This document shows positions 41,904-50,696 of a stretch of DNA of 64,000 nucleotides, piece by piece. The stretch's first letter is position 1, and every line of letters starts with the position of its first letter. The position numbers and the translations under genes were made by a program. The notes beneath the pieces are model-generated. The model had not been told where the DNA came from, made no database searches, and saw only the letters and a list, made by a program, of their open reading frames with translations. Source of the stretch: Dermacentor variabilis. Taxonomy: Eukaryota > Arthropoda > Arachnida > Ixodida > Ixodidae. Location: assembly GCF_050947875.1 (NCBI RefSeq), contig NC_134572.1:120399105-120463104 (forward strand), written 5' to 3'.

Positions 41904-44591
41904 ATGCCACGAAGCACCGAATTCCTACAGGCTAGAAAACTTACCAAAAAACATGTGAGCTACACCTCCCATCTGAAAACCTACACAAGCTGCACAGAGA
42001 AAAATATAATTCCTAAAGGTCTAACACTCAAGGCTGTACCAGCTCTAGGAACACTCCCACCACACCATCGCGCAAACTGGCAAACAACATTACATAATGC
42101 CTCACTTTCACTTTTGAATATCCTCAAAGAACACTGCGAAGAGCGAATCGAAACTTTTAACCACAGACTTAGGAACATAACCCTGACACCAGATGAGAAG
42201 AGAGATTTAGAACATTACGGCGAAAAACAATCTAGAAAATTGGTTCAAAAACAAAGGAAAAAAGCAAATTTTAATCAAAAAACAACCTTCCAGCCAAACA
42301 GCCACCACTCCCAGACAAGAGGGACCTCGAGCTTAGAAGTACCAGACAGGAAGGAAATTTCCACAGAACTAAACCGCTCCAATGTTATAGACATTTCTAA
42401 AACATTAAGTCGAAAAGAAATAGCCGTACTCAGCAAGGGCTTAAACTTTTGCCCCACGAACAACACAATAAATGAATTCGAGCTTCACAAGGACCTCTCA
42501 GAATTCTCCCGACGAATGCGTATCCGACACTTTTTTGCAGACACACCAGACACCGGGACGACACCACTTAGAGCCCAATCCACTTGGACTCCCGAACCAG
42601 AACAAGCCATAGAACTTGACATATACCTTAAAACTATCACTAAAGAAATTATAAGCCAATCCAAGACATCTAAGCGACCTAAAAACATAACTGCGTCGGA
42701 GAGTCATGTAATTTCAAATCTGAGCTGCCGGAATGACATTGTTATTAAGGAAGCAGATAAGGGTGGAAGTATAGTTATTTGGCCAATAGAAAAATACAAG
42801 CACGAGGCTTACAGACAACTAAACAACCCAGAACATTACCGCAAACTAGATAACGACCCGACATTGTCCTACACAGTGACAATTACCAACAGGCTGAAAT
42901 CACTTTTGGCTGATGAATTGATAACACCATCAGAATACAAATTTCTTAAACCAAGCAACAAAACTGCCGGACGTTTTTACCTCCTTCCGAAAATTCATAA
43001 AATTCCATCCGCTGAACTATACACTGCTATTATCCCAGGCCGTCCGATAGTATCAAACAACAACACCCCGACAGAGAGTATCTCCACATTCCTTAACCAC
43101 TACCTTGGTGACTTGCCAAAAGCACTTCCGTCATTTGTACAAGATACGCCCCACCTCCTGAGAATTATAGAAGACATTAATACTAAAGGCACACTACCCC
43201 ACAACACAATTCTCGCAACACTAGACGTCACGGCGCTGTACACCAACATTCCAATCCCTGATGGTTTACATTCGATAAAACAAACGCTGTCTAAACACAG
43301 TGCACAACACTCTACTGAAGTCTACCTGTCTCTCCTTGAATTAGTTCTCACACATAACTACTTCGAATTTGAAGAGAATTACTACCTACAGATACATGGT
43401 ACAAGCATGGGTACGCCATTTGCACCAACCTACGCGAACATATTTATGGGGATTCTAGAAACAGATTTCCTATCGCGCTGCACTACCAAGCCCCACACAT
43501 ACCTACGATACATAGACGACATACTCATAATCTGGGGACATGGTCAAGACAGTCTAGATAAATATGTAGCCTTTCTAAATTCTGTTCACCCAACAATAAA
43601 ATTCACATCAGAATCCTCAACTGAGCGCATAAACTTTCTGGACACAACAATATACATTGACAATGGTGAACTAAAGACAACGCTGTATAGGAAACCTTTC
43701 GACAAACAACAGTACCTAGAATATACCAGCCACCATCCCAGACATTGCAAACAAGGCATCTTTAAAGGCCAAGCCACACGGCTACGTCGCATTTGCGTTG
43801 AAAACCAAGACTACATAGATAGACTCGATCACCTTAAAGAAACGCTGTCAAACAGGAACCACCCAAACAGTGACCTTCAAACAGCTTACATCGCTGCAAC
43901 CAAACTTGATCGAGCCGAGGTCCTCAAGCCCCGCCCGAGGATCACAAGAACAACAACGCCTCTTCTTACTACTAAATTCTCAAACGCACTCCCAAACGTG
44001 AATAACATCCTAAGTAAATACTACCCGATTCTCACCAGCAACCAGAAACTTAAGAAGATTTTTCCCGACCCTCCCAGAGTGGCCTACAGACGCAACACTA
44101 ATTTTAAAGATGTTCTTGTGCACGCCAAACTACAGAAAAAGAAGAAGTTGGGAACCAATCCCTGTGGCCGCCCCAGGTGCTCTACATGCAAACACATTCA
44201 ATCTACTACTACAGTAAAAAGTACAGCATCGAATTACACACACAAGGTAACTTCGGCTTTCACCTGCACATCAAGCAACGTAGTCTACTGTCTAGAATGC
44301 GCCGCTTGTAGCAAACAATACATAGGTGAGACTGGACAACAAATTAATACAAGACTCCATGGTCACCGCGCGGACACAAAACACAATTTACCCAAAGCAG
44401 TAGCCAGCCACTTTATTGAACATGGACATATGTTTGACAAAGCATGGCTCTATATACTACAAACAAATTTCCGTTCCCCTCGCGAAAGGAAGTATACGGA
44501 ATCATACCTCATACACAAGTTTAATTGCCTACACCCGACAGGAATTAATTTGGCACGCGGCAACTTAGAATCTTTAAAAGCTGTAACTTAA
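41904..44591 (+). CDS. PLE ORF2: reverse transcriptase + GIY-YIG endonuclease
   Basis: 895 residues, intact. A basic N-terminal region (1-270) is followed by the PLE RT: IKEADKGGS (281-289), YLLPKIHK (359-366), motif A DVTALYTNIP with Asp441, motif B QIHGTSMGTP (496-505), motif C YIDD with Asp538/Asp539, FLD (578-580) and the YRKP block (595-598). A linker with a zinc-finger-like C-x4-C-x2-C (754-762) leads to the GIY-YIG nuclease (VYCLEC at 794, QYIGETG at 805-811, Arg817, Glu866). The endonuclease nicks DNA and the RT copies element RNA from the nick. The ATG is 28 bp after the ORF1 stop in the same frame. Unit-specific changes: Arg81, Gly140, His819 and Ile838 in place of Gln, Arg, Asn and Asn. 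Confidence 0.95.
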   Translation: MPRSTEFLQARKLTKKHVSYTSHLKTYTSCTEKNIIPKGLTLKAVPALGTLPPHHRANWQTTLHNASLSLLNILKEHCEERIETFNHRLRNITLTPDEKRDLEHYGEKQSRKLVQKQRKKANFNQKTTFQPNSHHSQTRGTSSLEVPDRKEISTELNRSNVIDISKTLSRKEIAVLSKGLNFCPTNNTINEFELHKDLSEFSRRMRIRHFFADTPDTGTTPLRAQSTWTPEPEQAIELDIYLKTITKEIISQSKTSKRPKNITASESHVISNLSCRNDIVIKEADKGGSIVIWPIEKYKHEAYRQLNNPEHYRKLDNDPTLSYTVTITNRLKSLLADELITPSEYKFLKPSNKTAGRFYLLPKIHKIPSAELYTAIIPGRPIVSNNNTPTESISTFLNHYLGDLPKALPSFVQDTPHLLRIIEDINTKGTLPHNTILATLDVTALYTNIPIPDGLHSIKQTLSKHSAQHSTEVYLSLLELVLTHNYFEFEENYYLQIHGTSMGTPFAPTYANIFMGILETDFLSRCTTKPHTYLRYIDDILIIWGHGQDSLDKYVAFLNSVHPTIKFTSESSTERINFLDTTIYIDNGELKTTLYRKPFDKQQYLEYTSHHPRHCKQGIFKGQATRLRRICVENQDYIDRLDHLKETLSNRNHPNSDLQTAYIAATKLDRAEVLKPRPRITRTTTPLLTTKFSNALPNVNNILSKYYPILTSNQKLKKIFPDPPRVAYRRNTNFKDVLVHAKLQKKKKLGTNPCGRPRCSTCKHIQSTTTVKSTASNYTHKVTSAFTCTSSNVVYCLECAACSKQYIGETGQQINTRLHGHRADTKHNLPKAVASHFIEHGHMFDKAWLYILQTNFRSPRERKYTESYLIHKFNCLHPTGINLARGNLESLKAVT

Positions 44592-45640
44592 ATCTGAAAC
44601 TCTCATATCATCAACCAATACACAAAACACATTAGGCCACCAGCCAACTTTAATTCTTAACCTCACCTACTCTTCCATTCCGAAAAAATTTTTCCTGCCT
44701 ACTACTCAATTTAATGTACTCTTTCAGGTTTTTACGTCTATACCAACTGTACGATCCCCTTCTTCCATGTACACTTGCCCCCTTCTGCGCGCGTCACCCT
44801 CCTGTTTGTTATACCGGTTTCAGCCCCCCTCCCCCTCTCCCTTCCCTCCCCCCCTTTTTCTTTAATCCTTTTTTTTTCTTGAAATCCCCCGACAACACAT
44901 TCCGAAGTCAATATGCCTTTTTCGGCGCCTCAACACAGAGTATCGCCATCTCTGGATGCCGCCGTAACGACACCTACGTTAAGCGCGTGGGGCAGTGCCC
45001 CTTGAAAGACGATGCCGCTGCCTTTCAGTCACCCCATACATTGCACCGCAGACTCCTCGTCGCCACCTTAACTATTTCAAAGTTACTCGACGTATTACTA
45101 CTATGCTACTCAAGTCACTTTCAACTCATGTTTTTTTTGTGTGTGTGTATCTGGGTTTTTCTCCTTTCTCTTTTTTTTTGTCTTTTGTGTTACTCGCGCG
45201 CTGACCGCTTGACCGACCGTTTTAATGCCTCAAAAACATGCCGCCAACGACTCCCCCTGAATACCTCCTAACCTTTCGCATCCCCAACACGCTCCCAAGC
45301 CCCCGTATCTCTTAAAGATTTCACTTTTCTCTTTCTTTTTCTTTCACTCCCCCCTTTTTTGTCTGTCTTGGTGCCGCCCTGGTTTCCCCCCCCCCATTTT
45401 TTTTCCTTTTTTTTCTTTTTTTTCCTTTTTTTCTGCTTCTATTTCTTTTCTTTTCCCCCCGCGTGCCCACTCTCCCGCTCTTGTCCCCTCGTCTTGAGAA
45501 TGAAGCTCACAGACGTCGGACGACACCGCTTGTTTCCTCTTGTAATCCCTCTCTTTAAAACTAGCCGCCAGCGACAACACCCGCACGTGACGTCACTGCA
45601 CTAACCCTTTAAAACTAACACGCCGAGGATGACGAGGCCG
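44592..45640 (+). other. PLE unit 1 3' UTR
   Basis: About 1.05 kb, strongly pyrimidine-rich with long C and T runs (44825-44880 and 45350-45460), identical in order in all units and, inverted, at 39215-40255. A 185-codon open frame (44714-45271) lacks any recognisable domain, has homopolymer-driven composition and shows frame differences at T runs between copies. I regard it as non-coding. Confidence 0.75.
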
Positions 45641-45693
45641 CCTTTGACGAAGATAGGTCCTCCTATCGAAACGTTGGCCAGCCTGTCTGAGGC
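45641..45693 (+). ncRNA. Hammerhead-like ribozyme motif, unit 1/2 junction
   Basis: TGACGA (45645-45650), stem II gatagg/cctatc (45652-45657 with 45662-45667, tcct loop), GAAA (45668-45671), a short stem III region around GGCCAGCC, GTC (45685-45687) as cleavage site, and stem I formed by gcctt (45640-45644) with gaggc (45689-45693). The order matches a type I hammerhead, which is known in PLE terminal repeats. Odd points: C3 is T in all copies and there is one extra A before stem II, so activity is uncertain. Confidence 0.55.
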
Positions 45694-45783
45694 ACTTCAT
45701 CCCTGTTTACAAACTTTACACCACAGTGTGCTCTTCCATCTGCCAGCCCCTTTCTTGTTTTTGGACTTCCATGACAGCTGACG

Positions 45784-46788
45784 ATGACGGAACAGGGTAA
45801 GTGCCCCTTGTTATCCTTTGCCCATGTAGCAGTCCTTGGAGACAGCCAGTACAGATACCTGAAGGAACATTTTCCACCAGGCCCACACGCGCCATACATA
45901 AAACACCTTAGTGGGGCACAAACATCAGATATTCTACCGCTAGTATGTGATACGCCAGTTGACACCACACACTTTATTATCAATGTAGGCACAAACAACC
46001 TAAGAACACAAAGCGCCGCGGACACGATAGATTCTATGAGCGACGTAATAAGAACCATTCAAGCCGCTCGCCCAAACACACATATAACCATAACGACTGT
46101 CGCTCCCCGCCTACAAAACAAACACCGCCCACTAATCTACCAAACTAATGCACTCATGAAGTACAATGAGGAGATTAACAAGCTAAACTCACTAATTTTC
46201 AACTTAGAAAACGTCCATAGGAATGTTGACATCATGCACCACGCAGAAATACACGAAGCACCACACGAACACCTAGCTTGGGACGGCTTCCACTTGAACC
46301 ACAGTGGAATAGAGCTAGTCTCCCAACACATCAAGTCCTTTATTAAGGACAAGTACAGAAAAACTCTTTTAAATTCCACCTCAAATACCACCTCCACCAA
46401 CTCTGCGGAGCGTGCGACCGCGAACAACACAACTGCGACAGTCACTTCGAGAACACAGGGAATACAGACAGTGGAATGTGAAGCCAGCCACGGCACAAGT
46501 GAAACAGTCAACACAAGAACAGTTGGAACACAGACAGTGGAATGTGAAAAGAACCAGAAGGCACACACAGCACCAAAAATGACATCAGCCACCGTGCAAA
46601 CCGACACAATGGCAACAGACAACAGAAAACCCACCACCGAAGTCTACACACAGACCCCCACACGCCTGCCTGCACACACACAAACTCAAACAGAGACTGA
46701 GATCGAATTAAGCCAGGCATACGTTAATAAACCGGCCGAACAGAAAAACACCCCACGCAAATCTGCCCGCAAGAAGACAAGTAAATGA
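45784..46788 (+). CDS. PLE ORF1: SGNH/GDSL-type hydrolase with Thr/Gln-rich tail
   Basis: 334 residues. Residues 10-190 show the SGNH blocks: VLGDSQ with nucleophile Ser21, Gly in the second block, NVGTNN with Asn71, TVAPR, and AWDGFHLN with Asp167 and His170. This suggests an esterase or lipase-type fold, as in ORF1 of CR1-type LINEs. Residues 195-334 are low complexity with repeated (G)xQT motifs (227, 249, 271, 289, 299, 301) and a Lys/Arg-rich end. Neither a zinc knuckle nor a coiled coil is visible. The stop is TGA (46786-46788), and the frame then stays open through nine codons into ORF2. A 10-codon upstream frame (45771-45800) overlaps the start. Likely role is RNP or membrane association; substrate unknown. 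Confidence 0.85.
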   Translation: MTEQGKCPLLSFAHVAVLGDSQYRYLKEHFPPGPHAPYIKHLSGAQTSDILPLVCDTPVDTTHFIINVGTNNLRTQSAADTIDSMSDVIRTIQAARPNTHITITTVAPRLQNKHRPLIYQTNALMKYNEEINKLNSLIFNLENVHRNVDIMHHAEIHEAPHEHLAWDGFHLNHSGIELVSQHIKSFIKDKYRKTLLNSTSNTTSTNSAERATANNTTATVTSRTQGIQTVECEASHGTSETVNTRTVGTQTVECEKNQKAHTAPKMTSATVQTDTMATDNRKPTTEVYTQTPTRLPAHTQTQTETEIELSQAYVNKPAEQKNTPRKSARKKTSK

Positions 46789-46815
46789 CAGACATCGCAA
46801 AACAATAACTCTTCA
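46786..46815 (+). promoter_or_regulatory. In-frame UGA and 9-codon bridge between ORF1 and ORF2
   Basis: ORF1 ends tga, followed by cag aca tcg caa aac aat aac tct tca and then the ORF2 ATG, all in one frame. The context UGA-CAG-ACA is one base from the CAR-YYA readthrough context known from plant viruses. The arrangement is the same in units 1 and 3. ORF2 could be made by UGA readthrough (1239-codon fusion), reinitiation or internal initiation. The sequence alone does not decide. Confidence 0.5.
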
Positions 46816-49503
46816 ATGCCACGAAGCACCGAATTCCTACAGGCTAGAAAACTTACCAAAAAACATGTGAGCTACACCTCCCATCTGAAAACCTACACAA
46901 GCTGCACAGAGAAAAATATAATTCCTAAAGGTCTAACACTCAAGGCTGTACCAGCTCTAGGAACACTCCCACCACACCATCGCGCAAACTGGCAAACAAC
47001 ATTACATAATGCCTCACTTTCACTTTTGAATATCCTCAAAGAACACTGCGAAGAGCAAATCGAAACTTTTAACCACAGACTTAGGAACATAACCCTGACA
47101 CCAGATGAGAAGAGAGATTTAGAACATTACGGCGAAAAACAATCTAGAAAATTGGTTCAAAAACAAAGGAAAAAAGCAAATTTTAATCAAAAAACAACCT
47201 TCCAGCCAAACAGCCACCACTCCCAGACAAGAAGGACCTCGAGCTTAGAAGTACCAGACAGGAAGGAAATTTCCACAGAACTAAACCGCTCCAATGTTAT
47301 AGACATTTCTAAAACATTAAGTCGAAAAGAAATAGCCGTACTCAGCAAGGGCTTAAACTTTTGCCCCACGAACAACACAATAAATGAATTCGAGCTTCAC
47401 AAGGACCTCTCAGAATTCTCCCGACGAATGCGTATCCGACACTTTTTTGCAGACACACCAGACACCGGGACGACACCACTTAGAGCCCAATCCACTTGGA
47501 CTCCCGAACCAGAACAAGCCATAGAACTTGACATATACCTTAAAACTATCACTAAAGAAATTATAAGCCAATCCAAGACATCTAAGCGACCTAAAAACAT
47601 AACTGCGTCGGAGAGTCATGTAATTTCAAATCTGAGCTGCCGGAATGACATTGTTATTAAGGAAGCAGATAAGGGTGGAAGTATAGTTATTTGGCCAATA
47701 GAAAAATACAAGCACGAGGCTTACAGACAACTAAACAACCCAGAACATTACCGCAAACTAGATAACGACCCGACATTGTCCTACACAGTGACAATTACCA
47801 ACAGGCTGAAATCACTTTTGGCTGATGAATTGATAACACCATCAGAATACAAATTTCTTAAACCAAGCAACAAAACTGCCGGACGTTTTTACCTCCTTCC
47901 GAAAATTCATAAAATTCCATCCGCTGAACTATACACTGCTATTATCCCAGGCCGTCCGATAGTATCAAACAACAACACCCCGACAGAGAGTATCTCCACA
48001 TTCCTTAACCACTACCTTGGTGACTTGCCAAAAGCACTTCCGTCATTTGTACAAGATACGCCCCACCTCCTGAGAATTATAGAAGACATTAATACTAAAG
48101 GCACACTACCCCACAACACAATTCTCGCAACACTAGACGTCACGGCGCTGTACACCAACATTCCAATCCCTGATGGTTTACATTCGATAAAACAAACGCT
48201 GTCTAAACACAGTGCACAACACTCTACTGAAGTCTACCTGTCTCTCCTTGAATTAGTTCTCACACATAACTACTTCGAATTTGAAGAGAATTACTACCTA
48301 CAGATACATGGTACAAGCATGGGTACGCCTTTTGCACCAACCTACGCGAACATATTTATGGGGATTCTAGAAACAGATTTCCTATCGCGCTGCACTACCA
48401 AGCCCCACACATACCTACGATACATAGACGACATACTCATAATCTGGGGACATGGTCAAGACAGTCTAGATAAATATGTAGCCTTTCTAAATTCTGTTCA
48501 CCCAACAATAAAATTCACATCAGAATCCTCAACTGAGCGCATAAACTTTCTGGACACAACAATATACATTGACAATGGTGAACTAAAGACAACGCTGTAT
48601 AGGAAACCTTTCGACAAACAACAGTACCTAGAATATACCAGCCACCATCCCAGACATTGCAAACAAGGCATCTTTAAAGGCCAAGCCACACGGCTACGTC
48701 GCATTTGCGTTGAAAACCAAGACTACATAGATAGACTCGATCACCTTAAAGAAACGCTGTCAAACAGGAACCACCCAAACAGTGACCTTCAAACAGCTTA
48801 CATCGCTGCAACCAAACTTGATCGAGCCGAGGTCCTCAAGCCCCGCCCGAGGATCACAAGAACAACAACGCCTCTTCTTACTACTAAATTCTCAAACGCA
48901 CTCCCAAACGTGAATAACATCCTAAGTAAATACTACCCGATTCTCACCAGCAACCAGAAACTTAAGAAGATTTTTCCCGACCCTCCCAGAGTGGCCTACA
49001 GACGCAACACTAATTTTAAAGATGTTCTTGTGCACGCCAAACTACAGAAAAAGAAGAAGTTGGGAACCAATCCCTGTGGCCGCCCCAGGTGCTCTACATG
49101 CAAACACATTCAATCTACTACTACAGTAAAAAGTACAGCATCGAATTACACACACAAGGTAACTTCGGCTTTCACCTGCACATCAAGCAACGTAGTCTAC
49201 TGTCTAGAATGCGCCGCTTGTAGCAAACAATACATAGGTGAGACTGGACAACAAATTAATACAAGACTCAATGGTCACCGCGCGGACACAAAACACAATT
49301 TACCCAAAGCAGTAGCCAGCCACTTTAATGAACATGGACATATGTTTGACAAAGCATGGCTCTATATACTACAAACAAATTTCCGTTCCCCTCGCGAAAG
49401 GAAGTATACGGAATCATACCTCATACACAAGTTTAATTGCCTACACCCGACAGGAATTAATTTGGCACGCGGCAACTTAGAATCTTTAAAAGCTGTAACT
49501 TAA
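46816..49503 (+). CDS. PLE ORF2: reverse transcriptase + GIY-YIG endonuclease
   Basis: 895 residues, intact, with the same domain order and catalytic residues as at 41904 (motif A Asp441, YIDD Asp538/539, zinc-finger-like Cys754/759/762, GIY-YIG core 794-811 with Arg817 and Glu866). It carries Gln81, Arg140, Asn819 and Asn838, the residues shared with unit 3. Asn819 and Asn838 also occur in the inverted copy, so they are probably ancestral. Because ORF1 is also intact here, this unit is a good candidate for an autonomous, active copy. Expression would start from a promoter in the preceding unit's 3' region or leader, which I could not locate. Confidence 0.95.
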   Translation: MPRSTEFLQARKLTKKHVSYTSHLKTYTSCTEKNIIPKGLTLKAVPALGTLPPHHRANWQTTLHNASLSLLNILKEHCEEQIETFNHRLRNITLTPDEKRDLEHYGEKQSRKLVQKQRKKANFNQKTTFQPNSHHSQTRRTSSLEVPDRKEISTELNRSNVIDISKTLSRKEIAVLSKGLNFCPTNNTINEFELHKDLSEFSRRMRIRHFFADTPDTGTTPLRAQSTWTPEPEQAIELDIYLKTITKEIISQSKTSKRPKNITASESHVISNLSCRNDIVIKEADKGGSIVIWPIEKYKHEAYRQLNNPEHYRKLDNDPTLSYTVTITNRLKSLLADELITPSEYKFLKPSNKTAGRFYLLPKIHKIPSAELYTAIIPGRPIVSNNNTPTESISTFLNHYLGDLPKALPSFVQDTPHLLRIIEDINTKGTLPHNTILATLDVTALYTNIPIPDGLHSIKQTLSKHSAQHSTEVYLSLLELVLTHNYFEFEENYYLQIHGTSMGTPFAPTYANIFMGILETDFLSRCTTKPHTYLRYIDDILIIWGHGQDSLDKYVAFLNSVHPTIKFTSESSTERINFLDTTIYIDNGELKTTLYRKPFDKQQYLEYTSHHPRHCKQGIFKGQATRLRRICVENQDYIDRLDHLKETLSNRNHPNSDLQTAYIAATKLDRAEVLKPRPRITRTTTPLLTTKFSNALPNVNNILSKYYPILTSNQKLKKIFPDPPRVAYRRNTNFKDVLVHAKLQKKKKLGTNPCGRPRCSTCKHIQSTTTVKSTASNYTHKVTSAFTCTSSNVVYCLECAACSKQYIGETGQQINTRLNGHRADTKHNLPKAVASHFNEHGHMFDKAWLYILQTNFRSPRERKYTESYLIHKFNCLHPTGINLARGNLESLKAVT

Positions 49504-50553
49504 ATCTGAAACTCTCATATCATCAACCAATACACAAAACACATTAGGCCACCAGCCAACTTTAATTCTTAACCTCACCTACTCTTCCATTCCGAAAAAA
49601 TTTTTCCTGCCTACTACTCAATTTAATGTACTCTTTCAGGTTTTTACGTCTATACCAACTGTACGATCCCCTTCTTCCATGTACACTTGCCCCCTTCTGC
49701 GCGCGTCACCCTCCTGTTTGTTATACCGGTTTCAGCCCCCCTCCCCCTCTCCCTTCCCTCCCCCCCTTTTTCTTTAATCCTTTTTTTTTCTTGAAATCCC
49801 CCGACAACACATTCCGAAGTCAATATGCCTTTTTCGGCGCCTCAACACAGAGTATCGCCATCTCTGGATGCCGCCGTAACGACACCTACGTTAAGCGCGT
49901 GGGGCAGTGCCCCTTGAAAGACGATGCCGCTGCCTTTCAGTCACCCCATACATTGCACCGCAGACTCCTCGTCGCCACCTTAACTATTTCAAAGTTACTC
50001 GACGTATTACTACTATGCTACTCAAGTCACTTTCAACTCATGTTTTTTTTGTGTGTGTGTATCTGGGTTTTTCTCCTTTCTCTTTTTTTTTGTCTTTTGT
50101 GTTACTCGCGCGCTGACCGCTTGACCGACCGTTTTAATGCCTCAAAAACATGCCGCCAACGACTCCCCCTGAATACCTCCTAACCTTTCGCATCCCCAAC
50201 ACGCTCCCAAGCCCCCGTATCTCTTAAAGATTTCACTTTTCTCTTTCTTTTTCTTTCACTCCCCCCTTTTTTGTCTGTCTTGGTGCCGCCCTGGTTTCCC
50301 CCCCCCCATTTTTTTTTCCTTTTTTTTCTTTTTTTTCCTTTTTTTCTGCTTCTATTTCTTTTCTTTTCCCCCCGCGTGCCCACTCTCCCGCTCTTGTCCC
50401 CTCGTCTTGAGAATGAAGCTCACAGACGTCGGACGACACCGCTTGTTTCCTCTTGTAATCCCTCTCTTTAAAACTAGCCGCCAGCGACAACACCCGCACG
50501 TGACGTCACTGCACTAACCCTTTAAAACTAACACGCCGAGGATGACGAGGCCG
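49504..50553 (+). other. PLE unit 2 3' UTR
   Basis: Same organisation as 44592-45640: pyrimidine-rich, with C and T runs of slightly different length, ending in the hammerhead-like motif. Confidence 0.75.
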
Positions 50554-50606
50554 CCTTTGACGAAGATAGGTCCTCCTATCGAAACGTTGGCCAGCCTGTC
50601 TGAGGC
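50554..50606 (+). ncRNA. Hammerhead-like ribozyme motif, unit 2/3 junction
   Basis: Identical to 45641-45693, including the T at the C3 position. Confidence 0.55.
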
Positions 50607-50696
50607 ACTTCATCCCTGTTTACAAACTTTACACCACAGTGTGCTCTTCCATCTGCCAGCCCCTTTCTTGTTTTTGGACTTCCATGACAGCTGACG

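Larger units (their letters stand above)
40781..45692 (+). mobile_element. PLE unit 1
   Basis: 4912 bp: 5' leader (40781-40871), SGNH ORF1 broken by one nonsense change, RT-EN ORF2 intact, and a pyrimidine-rich 3' UTR ending in the hammerhead-like motif. It differs from units 2 and 3 by several substitutions, so it is the most diverged full unit. Confidence 0.95.
45693..50605 (+). mobile_element. PLE unit 2
   Basis: 4913 bp, with both ORFs intact. It starts directly after the hammerhead-like motif of unit 1 and is nearly identical to unit 3. Confidence 0.95.

Noticed and set aside
44714..45271. 185-codon open frame in the PLE 3' UTR, repeated in each unit and inverted near 39.6-40.1 kb
   Set aside because: It crosses long C and T runs, its C-terminal part changes frame where run length differs between copies, it has no recognisable domain, and it lies wholly in the non-coding terminal region.
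46137..46637. 166-codon antisense frame in PLE ORF1, with similar antisense frames in ORF2
   Set aside because: Shadow of the Thr/Gln-rich sense frame; the sense strand has the catalytic motifs and the antisense has none.
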